From: Xestospongia bergquistia
Taxonomy: Eukaryota; Porifera; Demospongiae; Haplosclerida; Petrosiidae
Direction of reading: 5' to 3'
Length of the DNA stretch: 64,000 bases
Assembly: GCA_963965975.1 (NCBI GenBank)
Contig: OZ014422.1
Location: 1 to 64,000, forward strand
Shown here in pieces: positions 13,223 to 22,206 of the stretch. Under the pieces are notes generated by a model, which saw nothing but the letters and a program-made list of their open reading frames with translations, did no database searches and was not told the DNA's origin. Both the position numbers and the translations under genes were made by a program. Each line of letters begins with the position of its first letter. Within the stretch, counting starts at the first letter, position 1.

Positions 13223-13849
13223 ACTGACAGTTGTTAATAGAGTAGAATATATGTGACCTAGTTTGCGACCACTTCTGTCAAATAAAAAGTCTCAGTATGG
13301 ACAGAAAAAGTGATGATTTCAATATTGTTAGGAATTTGAGTTAAACCAAAAAACAAAGAGAATAGTACCTAACAGTCATTTTGAAGCGTCTATAAAGTCA
13401 AAGTTCTTTCTACATTAGTACGTAGAAGCATTCGCGTTCTCATATATTAGTATACGATATGCGTAGGTGGAAAATTAAATTCCACTATTCTCAAAATTAA
13501 TTTTTGGTAGTAGCCACTGTATTTCCGTTTATATCTTGTTTCTTTAGCAACACTTACATTTATCCAAGGTATCAAACAATTCAACATTATCTATACTTTA
13601 AATGGTATGAAAATATGAAAATGACAGAAATGACTCAAGTGGTCCTTTTTTGCATATCCAGTCACATATAGTCAGATTTATGTTTTAACTCTTGGATAAT
13701 GAAGAACATCCAAGACTGTGTTATATGTAATGTTGTTGTGTTATCTCTCTGTGTGTTATTGATCTTTAATAACTTTTTACAGTTGTACTGTTCTCAACAA
13801 TGAATTATGTCCTTCGGCAACAAGTTAACTACAAAATATGAAAGTCAAA
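13223..13849. other. Intergenic stretch, nothing recognised
   Basis: No gene, exon or clear repeat was identified. A 15-codon frame starts at 13296 but has no supporting context. Confidence 0.4.
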
Positions 13850-14130
13850 TTTCCTTTGTGGCTCATTAGAAAAGCCAAATATTTGTCATCAAAATCAACA
13901 GCAAACACAATCACTTCTAACTGGTTCTTTTCATATAGTCTTCCTTGAAACTTCTTATGTACCTAATTTATAATATCTCCCATTCCTCATCAGTTAGCCC
14001 AGTTAATCACAAATACGAACAGTTCCTTTATCAATGTCAAGAAGTCCAGCTGGATTCCCAAATCATAACATAACTATAATATGGACGTTGTAACACCTAC
14101 CACATTTCATATATTGTTATATTATATACT
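13850..14130 (-). repeat. Diverged duplicate segment, copy 2
   Basis: Partner of 8950-9400. The minus strand reads EVIVFAVDFDDKYLAFLMS and a stop about 14 residues later, then, further upstream, other interrupted coding-like pieces (GLLDIDKGTVRICD followed by a stop). It looks like a decayed coding segment; the parent gene was not recognised. Confidence 0.4.
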
Positions 14131-14468
14131 ATTATACTTAACCAATCAACATGAGAAAAAATAGTTCCATCAAATATTGTCCTGAACTTAAACACATTAA
14201 TATTAAAGTTAATTAAAAGTTGTGGTCAACTGGTGTTACCACTAATAGAGTAATTTTTCACAAACGTTTTAATGTGTATAAAATAAATGTACAGTATTAT
14301 TAAAGCAAAGAGTAATATTATAATAATATATTTAATGACTGAATTAAAAAGACAATACATTATTAATCTCTAGGATAATCCACATGATGTATTAAAGGAA
14401 TCATGGCATCTGCTAGTTACTTAGTACAAGAGACTAGTACCAGCATTCTATCTAGATTTTTTTTTGAA

Positions 14469-14733
14469 GGGGGGGGGGGATAAATTGACTTCCAATGCAC
14501 TTTTAGCTTTATTGAATAACATGTTGCAAATAACTAAAGAGAATAAATAATAATTATTAATTATAATGCTTTTTTTTTCTTGACTTTTTTTGTAATTTTC
14601 GATAATTTCTTCCAATGCTTCATCCGTTAAACGTTCAGGTCCTTCAATACATAATTCTCATTGCATTCTCTAATGTTTCTTCTCCTATCCTGCTTCTCAA
14701 TCTTGTTTAAAGCGTCCCCCCCCCCCCCCCCCC
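14469..14733. repeat. Opposed G11 and C18 homopolymers around a decayed coding-like segment
   Basis: A run of 11 G at 14469-14479 and a run of 18 C at 14716-14733 lie about 240 bp apart in opposite sense. Between them the minus strand has a short coding-like piece (EGPERLTDEALEEIIENY) broken by frameshifts. The C run directly joins the end of the inositol monophosphatase remnant. Homopolymers of this size are also frequent sites of base-calling and assembly error. Confidence 0.6.
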
Positions 14734-14980
14734 AGTAGATAAACCCAGAGCACACATGCCACGTCCCATCAAATCAAAGGGAGCTCCTATAATAAATTTT
14801 TATAAATAGTGAAAGATATTTGCTTTACCTGTTGGGTAGAGAGAAACTCCCACCAGCTTCTCTGACAAGGAGTTCTCCTGCTACATAATCCCAGCAATGA
14901 ATCCCATAATCAAGTCAGCTCCACCGATAGAAACCATGCACAAACTAAGAGCTGAAGAACCTAATGTACAAATGGTATAG
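14734..14980 (-). pseudogene. Inositol monophosphatase (IMPA-like) remnant
   Basis: Two minus-strand exons match the C-terminal part of inositol monophosphatase, the Mg-dependent enzyme that releases free inositol. The first (about 14980 to 14829) reads LGSSALSLCMVSIGGADL, then after a one-base frameshift YGIHCWDYVAGELLVREAGG, which is the family motif containing the metal-binding WD. The second (14786 to 14734) reads GAPFDLMGRGMCALG, the next conserved block, and then stops at the poly-C tract. The N-terminal metal site and the rest are missing. The frameshift, the truncation and the missing exons argue for a pseudogene. Confidence 0.75.
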
Positions 14981-15130
14981 TCTATGCATAATAAAACTAT
15001 TAGTTAATAAAGAGTTATAATAATAATTATAATGTTATGACAATTACTCCTAGCTATCACTAACAATCTGAAATAATTATTTACATCTTGAGGGTGGAGC
15101 TTATTTTACAAATTTCGGGTTTGGCTATCA

Positions 15131-15584
15131 GCAAAAATAACATTATCTTATGAAGAGTTTTTGAAGGATATTTCTCGGTTTCTTGATCTTTCGAATTCAT
15201 CAAGAGATGGATGGGACCTCAGAGAGATAGATGAAGTGAAGTATCTATGCAAAAAAACTTCTTTAGATCATAATTGGTTATGTGATTATCATGTTGTCTA
15301 TAACGTCTACCACTCAGTAGCTACATTGTATTTTTCAGTTACTAAAGTAATTGGTGAGTTAGTATCTCTTAAGGAACTCTGGCCCCATTTGTTAGTGAGC
15401 AAATATGACAAATGGTCAATAATCACTCAAACTGATCTTATCTACTTATTTCTACATTCATCCTTGTCACACAGCCACCATGATGAAAAATATCGAAGGT
15501 TCTTTCTATTTCCTCACTTGGTTAAGCAGTTTAGCTCCTATTGTTGGTCTTCAGTTACCATTATTTATTGTAAATAATACATAA
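15131..15584 (+). pseudogene. ATG10-like autophagy E2-like enzyme, frameshifted
   Basis: ATG10 is the E2-like enzyme that transfers ATG12 to ATG5 during autophagosome formation. Here a probable exon starting after an AG at 15130 reads LSYEEFLKDISRFLDLS, then CDYHVVYNVYHSVATLYF, matching the family's core strands (EYHVLYSxSYQVPVLYF), then LKELW and WSIITQTD. Near 15435 the frame must shift by one base to continue as YFYIHPCHTATMM and FLTWLSSLAPIVGLQLPL, which holds the active-site HPC motif and the conserved C-terminus; stop at 15582-15584. No initiator ATG was found in frame in this exon, so an upstream exon is expected. The catalytic cysteine survives, so a sequencing indel in a working gene is as likely as a pseudogene. 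Confidence 0.7.
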
Positions 15585-15704
15585 TTTATCAATCACGATA
15601 CATTATTTAGTTATTGAAGTTGTTGGTCGTCCTACAAACTGTAGCTTATATTGCATAGTAGCCAATACACCTATCAATAAAATAGTAGTACATCTATCAC
15701 TAAA

Positions 15705-16289
15705 TTATATCTCACTTTCATGAAATTTATGTTTGTCTTGAAGAGAATGTTGTAAGTTGGATGTCAGATAATCAATTTTTCTTTGAAAAAATTGAAGAGC
15801 ATTCTCTTGCTTCTAATAAAAAAATAACAATATCCAATATTCTTGGTAATAAAGCACTTACTTTTGTCAACATAATATCCTATACCAACATCACATATAA
15901 AAGTATTGTTGTGTTGTAACAAACCTGGTACATACATCTATCAAAACATTAAGGTAGCAATATAATAGTTACTAAAGTAATATAGGATACAGATGATGTC
16001 AAAGGTACTAACACCTCTTTCCCTACAGTGTTACTGGCATAATTTACAATTACATGCAAAGCAATTAATACCTTCACTTGATGGAGTCATGTACCTTAAA
16101 CATGGCTTAGATTCCATCAATTTCTGTTGAACAAATTTTAGCTGAGCCGTCGATGCTGTTAACATACTCACTTCCTATAAAAACCAAGCTTAACACAAAC
16201 AGCAGTATATAACTAGCTTCTTCTAGTGTATTTCTTAGATGATCAAGTTGAGGTAATGATATAGAAGACAGGTCAACTTCTTTAGCCAT
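15705..16289 (-). CDS. PFDN5: Prefoldin subunit 5
   Basis: An alpha-type subunit of the hexameric prefoldin co-chaperone, which hands nascent actin and tubulin to the CCT chaperonin. Five exons on the minus strand join as MAKEVDLSSISLPQLDHL, then EVSMLTASTAQLKFVQQK, then GKEVLVPLTSSMYVPG (the conserved beta-hairpin region), then DVGIGYYVDK, then the C-terminal helix starting KQENALQFFQRKIDYL. The order and motifs match animal prefoldin 5 end to end, with two coiled-coil helices around the hairpins; the C-terminus is shorter than in mammals. The first intron (16175-16217, 43 bp) appears to use a GC donor. The start is the ATG at 16287-16289; an upstream in-frame ATG would add 12 residues. Intact, unlike its neighbours. 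Confidence 0.88.
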
Positions 16290-16383
16290 TTTACAAACAC
16301 ACGTGCACAATAAAAATAACCACACTCACTATTGAAATTAATTAAAACAATACTACAGTATATTAAAGTTGAATGATTGATAG

Positions 16384-16500
16384 TTAGATCAATACTTTAG
16401 CTATGCCATCAGCTCCAGCACTAGCAAAGTAAGGTTTTGTTAAATGACATGCTACATTATAAATTGATTCATCAAATCGTTTTCGATGTGCTGTGATTTC
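16384..16500 (-). pseudogene. Striatin C-terminal WD40 fragment
   Basis: The minus strand reads ITAHRKRFDESIYNVACH and ends ASAGADGIAKVLI plus stop. This matches the extreme C-terminus of striatins, the WD40 scaffold of STRIPAK phosphatase complexes, including the final blade that closes the propeller. Just upstream an in-frame TAA precedes it, and no further WD40 exons were recognised up to 16730. It may be an isolated exon copy, or the last exon of a gene whose other exons have been lost or lie elsewhere. Confidence 0.65.
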
Positions 16501-16728
16501 TTAATCAGACTTTTCTCTTGGATTACTATAACCAGTGAGATTATAACAATTTAATAAACAAGTCATTATTAATTCCACTGAATTTATCTCTTTAAATTAA
16601 CTGCCAAATTAATTAAGTGAATGGTGATTATAATTATGGTTACTTTATAACAGAAAAAGTAGTGTTGTCATGTATTTATAAATGCTAGGATATAGCCTTT
16701 GATACCTTTACTAAATTAACTTACCTAT

Positions 16729-16954
16729 TGTCTTTTAGACTTTCTTCAATATCACATTGCTCATCAGTTTGTGATTCAGTTTCATCACTATAGATTACAT
16801 GATTACAATACTATTTATCAAATGTTAGACTACTACCTGATTATAGATAGATTCCTCATTATCAGAATATTCATTGCACTACTTTCAAAACAGAATTCAT
16901 TTACTCATCATTATCCTCTTCACCAATGAATCGAGTACTACAGCTCTGAGCCAT
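16729..16954 (-). CDS. Possible small acidic protein, exons only
   Basis: From an ATG at 16952-16954 the minus strand reads MAQSCSTRFIGEEDNDE, then probable further acidic exons (CNEYSDNEESIYNQ and DETESQTDEQCDIEESL) separated by very short AG/GT-bordered gaps, ending in a donor site near 16730. The first proposed intron would be under 30 bp, which is doubtful. The protein is not recognised; it could be the 5' end of a longer gene related to the striatin tail downstream. Confidence 0.3.
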
Positions 16955-17409
16955 CTTTCTTCTGTTTTAAGGAATAATGTATGCTACTGCTACTCTTAAG
17001 TGATTGTTTTATTATTTGTTTACTTATTACAGTGTATGATAGACTATTATAGTCTAATTTTTGTTGTGGTTTGTGCATTCACCTATATATCGAGATTGCA
17101 GTGAAATAGCAGTGAGAAACGAAGGAATATAAACGTTCTAATGACGTAATCAAAGCTCCAAACACTGTAACAAATATTCAAGACATTGTAGCAGCTTTTA
17201 GAACTGTAAATACAACTATTGCAGCTTCCAGAAAGCAAGAAATGTGCGCAACGTCACCGATGTGTTTACACGTCTACGGAACTGAATGGCAATTAATTAA
17301 TGACGTGATAACGCTGCGGCAATTAAAGAAATTCCTTAGACATAACTACATGGTCAATTATACTTATAAATAAACAATTTGGCAGCAATATTATAATAAC
17401 AACGACAAG
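16955..17409. other. Intergenic stretch without recognised genes
   Basis: About 450 bp between two minus-strand units. Contains an ATGACGTAAT-like site near 17140 and atgacgtga near 17300, which resemble CRE/ATF sites. No coding sequence was seen. Confidence 0.4.
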
Positions 17410-18528
17410 TTATGTAGAATATATTGGATTAATAGTAGTAAGTGGATATTCATCATGTTGCTGTTGTTTGTCAAATGTAGAGTAGATTTTAGACCTATGT
17501 CCTCTCATTAATTGATAATGGCCTGATTTACGACAGTAATACATTCCACTGCAAACAGCTAAAATTGTGAATACAATTTGGCAAGTTCCAAACACAATGA
17601 TACTAAGAGCCATTGTTGAACCCAATATAGAAAGACGTGGTGATCCATTTACTATAACTGTATAATGAGAATCCCATATATTCGAAGGATGCTCTCCTGT
17701 AACAACGACTAGTTTGTTCCACTGACCAGAATAGGGAACAGATACTTGACAAGATGGATGACTACTATCAATAGTACAATGAGATAGGGAATAATGTTCA
17801 ATGTTAAATAGTTGATATCTCTCAAAGGTTTGTGTTATGTTGGATGACACTTGATGACTGTCATTAGTATGATATACAAAATAGTAGTTATCATCAGAAT
17901 CAGCAGTAAATGTTGGTATGGATACAGTTTGAGGACAATTTAAGGTTATATAGAGTTTGTATACAGTATATTGAACATCAAATGTGGCAATCCAACGTTT
18001 AAAATTACCAGTACCTTTCACAATAGAAACATAGTAACCAGATCCACTGGTAACACAACCTAAAAGAGAAAAATTTGAACCTTTAAAGAAATAAAACTGC
18101 CAAAATAAGTAGTCCTGTCCAAAAATAGTGAAAGTATCCATTATCTCGAACTTGTTGGTAGGGACTGTTGTCGGAACATCGTTGACAAGATAAAGTGTTG
18201 CGTTGATTAGAACAGGTGCGTCGAGATCATCAGAGTAGTACAATTTAAGAGAAGAAAAAAATCTCGATGGGAACTCCACCAGGCGACTATCTCCAGGGGT
18301 CATTCTTAAATCTTTACTGAAACGATAAGAAGTTATGACACTTCCTAAAATACTTGTATAAAGCAACATAGCTAACACAGCTAGAATTCCAAACCACCAG
18401 CAGCAACAGCAACCTTTCATGCGATTAGATAGCTCCATTCTTGCTTGAGCCCCACCCAATCTGCAGTGCTGTGGGAGGTACCATTGATCACGTGATGTCC
18501 TTTCCACCCCTAACCAAAGACTTGGCAT
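17410..18528 (-). CDS. Intronless two-pass membrane protein, APD1-4-like ectodomain (paralogue 1)
   Basis: A 372-residue protein in one exon. A short basic, Cys/Trp-rich N-terminus is followed by a membrane segment (about residues 45-68), an ectodomain with many NxS/T sites, and a second membrane segment (about 305-330) before a cytosolic tail. The ectodomain order (ATLYLVND, LFWQFYFFKGSNFSL, a G-x-FKRWI block, YYFVYHTN, then two Cys separated by nine residues) is shared with the paralogues at 22207 and 23504. It resembles the N/middle domains of plant APD1-4 ubiquitin ligases, but there is no RING finger here; that link is an inference from memory. The tail has YPLTTI, a possible YxxPhi sorting signal. 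Start at 18528 or at an internal Met (18438). Divergent from the ankyrin gene 72 bp away. Confidence 0.85.
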   Translation of the reverse strand: MPSLWLGVERTSRDQWYLPQHCRLGGAQARMELSNRMKGCCCCWWFGILAVLAMLLYTSILGSVITSYRFSKDLRMTPGDSRLVEFPSRFFSSLKLYYSDDLDAPVLINATLYLVNDVPTTVPTNKFEIMDTFTIFGQDYLFWQFYFFKGSNFSLLGCVTSGSGYYVSIVKGTGNFKRWIATFDVQYTVYKLYITLNCPQTVSIPTFTADSDDNYYFVYHTNDSHQVSSNITQTFERYQLFNIEHYSLSHCTIDSSHPSCQVSVPYSGQWNKLVVVTGEHPSNIWDSHYTVIVNGSPRLSILGSTMALSIIVFGTCQIVFTILAVCSGMYYCRKSGHYQLMRGHRSKIYSTFDKQQQHDEYPLTTINPIYST

Positions 18529-18600
18529 ATTTGGAAGTGAGTTTGTGGTTTAACTTTAATGTAAAATGTGATCTCTTGTTTCAATTAACTAGGTGTAGTA
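18529..18600. promoter_or_regulatory. Shared 72-bp head-to-head promoter region
   Basis: Only 72 bp separate the start codons of the membrane-protein paralogue (minus) and the ankyrin gene (plus), or about 162 bp if the internal Met is used. Any promoter must be bidirectional or overlap coding sequence. No TATA or known site is evident. Confidence 0.5.
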
Positions 18601-21600
18601 ATGTCAGATGAGCTGTTGTCAAAATTTCATCGAGCTTGTGCTGATGGTGATATCAACCAAGTTAAGGAACTCCTAACTAGCCATAATGACATCAGAGATG
18701 CTATAAATAAATGTGTTTATAATAATGGCTTTGGAGGTACACTAGCTGCTATTCATCTAGCTGTTGAAGGCATGCATAAGGAGGTGTGCCAGTTTTTATT
18801 AAGCAATGGAGCTAGTACAAGTGTTACCGATAGCGAAGGTTACTCACCCATTCATATTGCCTGTAATGTCGGCAATGTCGATGTTCTCAACCTCCTTCTT
18901 GATAATGGTGCTGATCCAGAATCCCTTGTGGAACGTATTGGTTCAACTACATTACACGAAGCTGTGTGTAGTGGTTCTCTTGAAATTGTAGAGGCTCTTT
19001 TGGATCGAATTTCCAATAAAGATCTTGTTAACCACCAAGACACAAAGGGCTGGTCCCCACTTCATTATGCTTGTCAATATGGTCACAACAAAATAGTAAA
19101 AGTTCTTCTCGCTCATAAAGCAAAAGTTGACTTGCAGGTGCAAATAGGCAGAACGTCCTTGCATCTTGCAGCATTTGAAGGTCATATTGAGTGTGTTAAG
19201 CTTTTGTTAGATCATCATTGTGATGTAGATATCCAAGATGAAGAAGGGTGGACAGCCATTATTCTTGCTTGTCAAGAAGGTCATCCTGAAATAGTTCGAA
19301 TGCTTATAGAGCACTGCCCTGATTTGAGTTTAGTTAGTAATCTCACTGGTCGAAATGCCATTCATGCAGCTAGTTTCCACGGTCATCTTCAATGTATTAG
19401 TCATGTTTTAGAAGCCGATTGCGACAACCTTATACATGCCAGCGACAAGGATGGGTGGACACCTCTTCATTTAGCTGCTCAAGAAGGTCACTCAGATATT
19501 GTGGAACTCTTTCTTTCTAACAAATGTCAAGGGATAAAAGTTGATTGTCAAGCCAAAAATGGCCGTACTCCACTTCATAATGCTGTTTTGAAAGGAAAAT
19601 TGAAAGTAGTGGAGTGCCTTTTACAATTTGGAGCCGACATCACTGTCAAAGATTCCAAAGGTTGGAGTCCTCTTCATGTAGCAGCTCAACATGGATTTTA
19701 CGAGATTGTCAAAATGTTAGTGATTTATGGAGCTGATATTAATGACATCATCGACAGTGGACGTAATTCTCTTCATTTGGCAGCTTTTGAAGGTCATAAC
19801 AGAGTGGCTGAATTTCTTGTAAAAAATAACATCAACTATACTCTTCAGGATAAAGATCAGTGGAGCCCTTTGCATTTAGCAGTACAAGAGGGACACCTGA
19901 AAATAGTGGAGCTCCTCCTAATCCAGCCTAAAATTATAATCAATGTTCAAGCCAAAAATTTAAGAGTTCCACTTCATTCAGCTTGTTACCATGGCCATCT
20001 AGCTATTGCCAAATTACTGCTACTTAGAGGATCAGAATGGACAATTAAAGATGAGAAAGGATGGACACCTCTTCATCTTTGTGCCCAGGAAGGTCATTTA
20101 GAAATTGTAAAAGAGTTAGTTCTACTAGGTGCTGATGTCAACACACAATCAGATAATCTTCGTGCTCCTCTTCATTTAGCTTGTATGAAGGGAAAGCTGT
20201 CTGTTGTTGAATATTTATTAGGGCATGGAGCTCAGATTGATATGAGGGACTCACGAAAGTGGACTCCTCTTTGTATCGCATGTCATCATAATCATTATCA
20301 AGTTGCCAAGTTACTCATTGATGATGGCGCAGCAATTAATGTTCAAATTGGAGGAGGTCGTAATCCATTACATTTAGCAGCTTTTAATGGCTTTCTGACA
20401 ATTTGTGAACTGTTAACTGATAATGGAGTTGAGTTAAATGGAAAAGACAGTGAAGGCTGGACTCCTTTACATCTTGCTGCACAAGAGGGTTCATTAGAAG
20501 TTGTCAAATTATTAGTTTTTAAAGGTGCAGATATTTTGTCCTCATCTGTCAGTGGTCGTAAACCTCTTCACATGTGCTCGTCATCTGGTTATGTTGAAAT
20601 TATTGAATTCTTGCTTTCACATGGAGCACAGGTCAATTCTACAGATGCCAAATTATGGACACCACTCCACTCTGCTTGTAATAAAGGTCATCTTAAAGCA
20701 GCAACTGTCCTTCTCAACCACGGAGCTGAAATAGATGCCAAGATTCATATGGGACGTAATTCACTTCATCTCTGCTCTTTTAATGGACATAAAGAAGTTG
20801 CAAAGTTTCTTTTAGAAAAAGGTATTAGCATTCATGAGAAAGACAAAGATGGATGGACATCTTTACATTTGGCAGCTCAAGAAGGTCATATTGAAATAGT
20901 CGAGTTACTTCTTGATAAAGGTGCTGATGCTACAATACAAGCTAACAATCTTCGCATACCATTACATCTTGCTGCTATGCATGGCCACTCTAATATTGTG
21001 AAGCTCCTACTTAAACATTCTCCTCAGACAGATGCAACAGATTGTAAGAACTGGACTCCACTTCATTCAGCTTGTAACAAGTGCCAAACAGACACAGTTC
21101 GTGTTCTAATAGAACAAGGATCTGATGTTCATAAAGTAATTGACACAAAAAGAAATTGTCTACATTTGGCAGCTTTTAATGGGGGGAAAGAAGTGTGTGA
21201 GATCTTGTTAGAACATGGTTGTGATCTTTTAGCCCAAGATCAAGATGGCTGGTCATCTCTTCATTTAGCTGCTCAAGAAGGTCATCTAGAAACTGTTTGT
21301 CTCTTTCTAGATCATGGATCTGAAGTGGAAGTTCGATCTAACGATGGCCGATCTCCTCTTCATTTAGCTTGTCTTAAAGGTCGTACTGATGTTGTTCAGT
21401 TATTAATATCTCATGGCGCACGCTGTGATGTTATTGACAATAGTAATTGGACTCCATTAATTGATGCTGCTAGTGGAGGGTTTTTAGAGCTTGTCAAAAT
21501 TCTTATTAACCACCAAGTTCCATTAGATGTTCAGACTTCGGGAAGACTAGAAACAGCTCTTCATCTTGCACTTTATAATACTCACACTGAAGTTTCTCTA

Positions 21601-21951
21601 TACCTTGTACAGCGTGAAGCTAAATGTGACTTGCTTGATGTCTCAGGAAAAAATGCTTTTCACTTAGCTGTACAGAAGGGTCATCTAAAAGTTGTTGAAG
21701 AAATGTGCAACAGGTATGAAGTGTTACTGTATGAGAAGACAGAATCAGGCATTTCACCTCTCAAATTAGCCTGTCAAAATGGCCACATTGATGTAGTAGC
21801 ATTTCTTTTACATAAAGGAGCTGTTCTTAATAACATGATAGATGAAGCTAAGTCTGCTCTAGAAGCTGCTCGCTCTAATGGACACAATGATATAGTCTGT
21901 TTAATTGTTGACAGTGGAATATTGGAAGGAGATGGTTGGTATGTTGGATAG
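18601..21951 (+). CDS. Giant intronless ankyrin-repeat protein, about 32 repeats
   Basis: A 1116-residue protein in a single exon. From residue about 5 to 1105 it consists almost wholly of 33-residue ankyrin repeats (consensus G-x-TPLHLA--GH--IV--LL--GA), predicted to stack into a long solenoid for protein binding. No death, SAM, kinase, TPR or membrane domain is visible, and no signal peptide, so a cytosolic or nuclear scaffold is likely. Repeats alternate between two kinds: one beginning D-x-GW(T/S)PLH...AQEGH and one beginning (G)R(N/x)(S/P)LHLA, giving a two-repeat super-unit. The first and last few repeats are more degenerate, as capping repeats usually are. Neighbouring genes on both sides are intronless membrane-protein paralogues, unlike the intron-rich genes elsewhere in the window. 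Partner and pathway unknown. Confidence 0.93.
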   Translation: MSDELLSKFHRACADGDINQVKELLTSHNDIRDAINKCVYNNGFGGTLAAIHLAVEGMHKEVCQFLLSNGASTSVTDSEGYSPIHIACNVGNVDVLNLLLDNGADPESLVERIGSTTLHEAVCSGSLEIVEALLDRISNKDLVNHQDTKGWSPLHYACQYGHNKIVKVLLAHKAKVDLQVQIGRTSLHLAAFEGHIECVKLLLDHHCDVDIQDEEGWTAIILACQEGHPEIVRMLIEHCPDLSLVSNLTGRNAIHAASFHGHLQCISHVLEADCDNLIHASDKDGWTPLHLAAQEGHSDIVELFLSNKCQGIKVDCQAKNGRTPLHNAVLKGKLKVVECLLQFGADITVKDSKGWSPLHVAAQHGFYEIVKMLVIYGADINDIIDSGRNSLHLAAFEGHNRVAEFLVKNNINYTLQDKDQWSPLHLAVQEGHLKIVELLLIQPKIIINVQAKNLRVPLHSACYHGHLAIAKLLLLRGSEWTIKDEKGWTPLHLCAQEGHLEIVKELVLLGADVNTQSDNLRAPLHLACMKGKLSVVEYLLGHGAQIDMRDSRKWTPLCIACHHNHYQVAKLLIDDGAAINVQIGGGRNPLHLAAFNGFLTICELLTDNGVELNGKDSEGWTPLHLAAQEGSLEVVKLLVFKGADILSSSVSGRKPLHMCSSSGYVEIIEFLLSHGAQVNSTDAKLWTPLHSACNKGHLKAATVLLNHGAEIDAKIHMGRNSLHLCSFNGHKEVAKFLLEKGISIHEKDKDGWTSLHLAAQEGHIEIVELLLDKGADATIQANNLRIPLHLAAMHGHSNIVKLLLKHSPQTDATDCKNWTPLHSACNKCQTDTVRVLIEQGSDVHKVIDTKRNCLHLAAFNGGKEVCEILLEHGCDLLAQDQDGWSSLHLAAQEGHLETVCLFLDHGSEVEVRSNDGRSPLHLACLKGRTDVVQLLISHGARCDVIDNSNWTPLIDAASGGFLELVKILINHQVPLDVQTSGRLETALHLALYNTHTEVSLYLVQREAKCDLLDVSGKNAFHLAVQKGHLKVVEEMCNRYEVLLYEKTESGISPLKLACQNGHIDVVAFLLHKGAVLNNMIDEAKSALEAARSNGHNDIVCLIVDSGILEGDGWYVG

Positions 21952-22206
21952 ACACTTTGACATATGCGTGTATGTGTGTGTGTGTGTGTGTGTGTATTGG
22001 ATCCTGATAGCTTTCTTCTTCTGTAGTAAAATATTTATTGTCCTCCTTTATACTTGAAATAATGATATTATGTGGGCGGACACATTTTTTAATCAATCAA
22101 TTATTATTAATTTTAGTCAATGAATACCAATAAATATTGTCATGTGATGATTCTTTAGCATTTTTTGGGGTTACTGTTTTGTACTCCTGATCTTATATCT
22201 CTAAAA
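21952..22206. repeat. Short intergenic region with (TG)n microsatellite
   Basis: A TG dinucleotide run at about 21967-21996 lies just after the ankyrin stop codon. The remainder is AT-rich and presumably holds the ankyrin 3' end and the promoter of the next gene. Confidence 0.7.

Noticed and set aside
18852-19185. Antisense open frames within the ankyrin gene
   Set aside because: Shadow frames of a long, strongly conserved coding exon.
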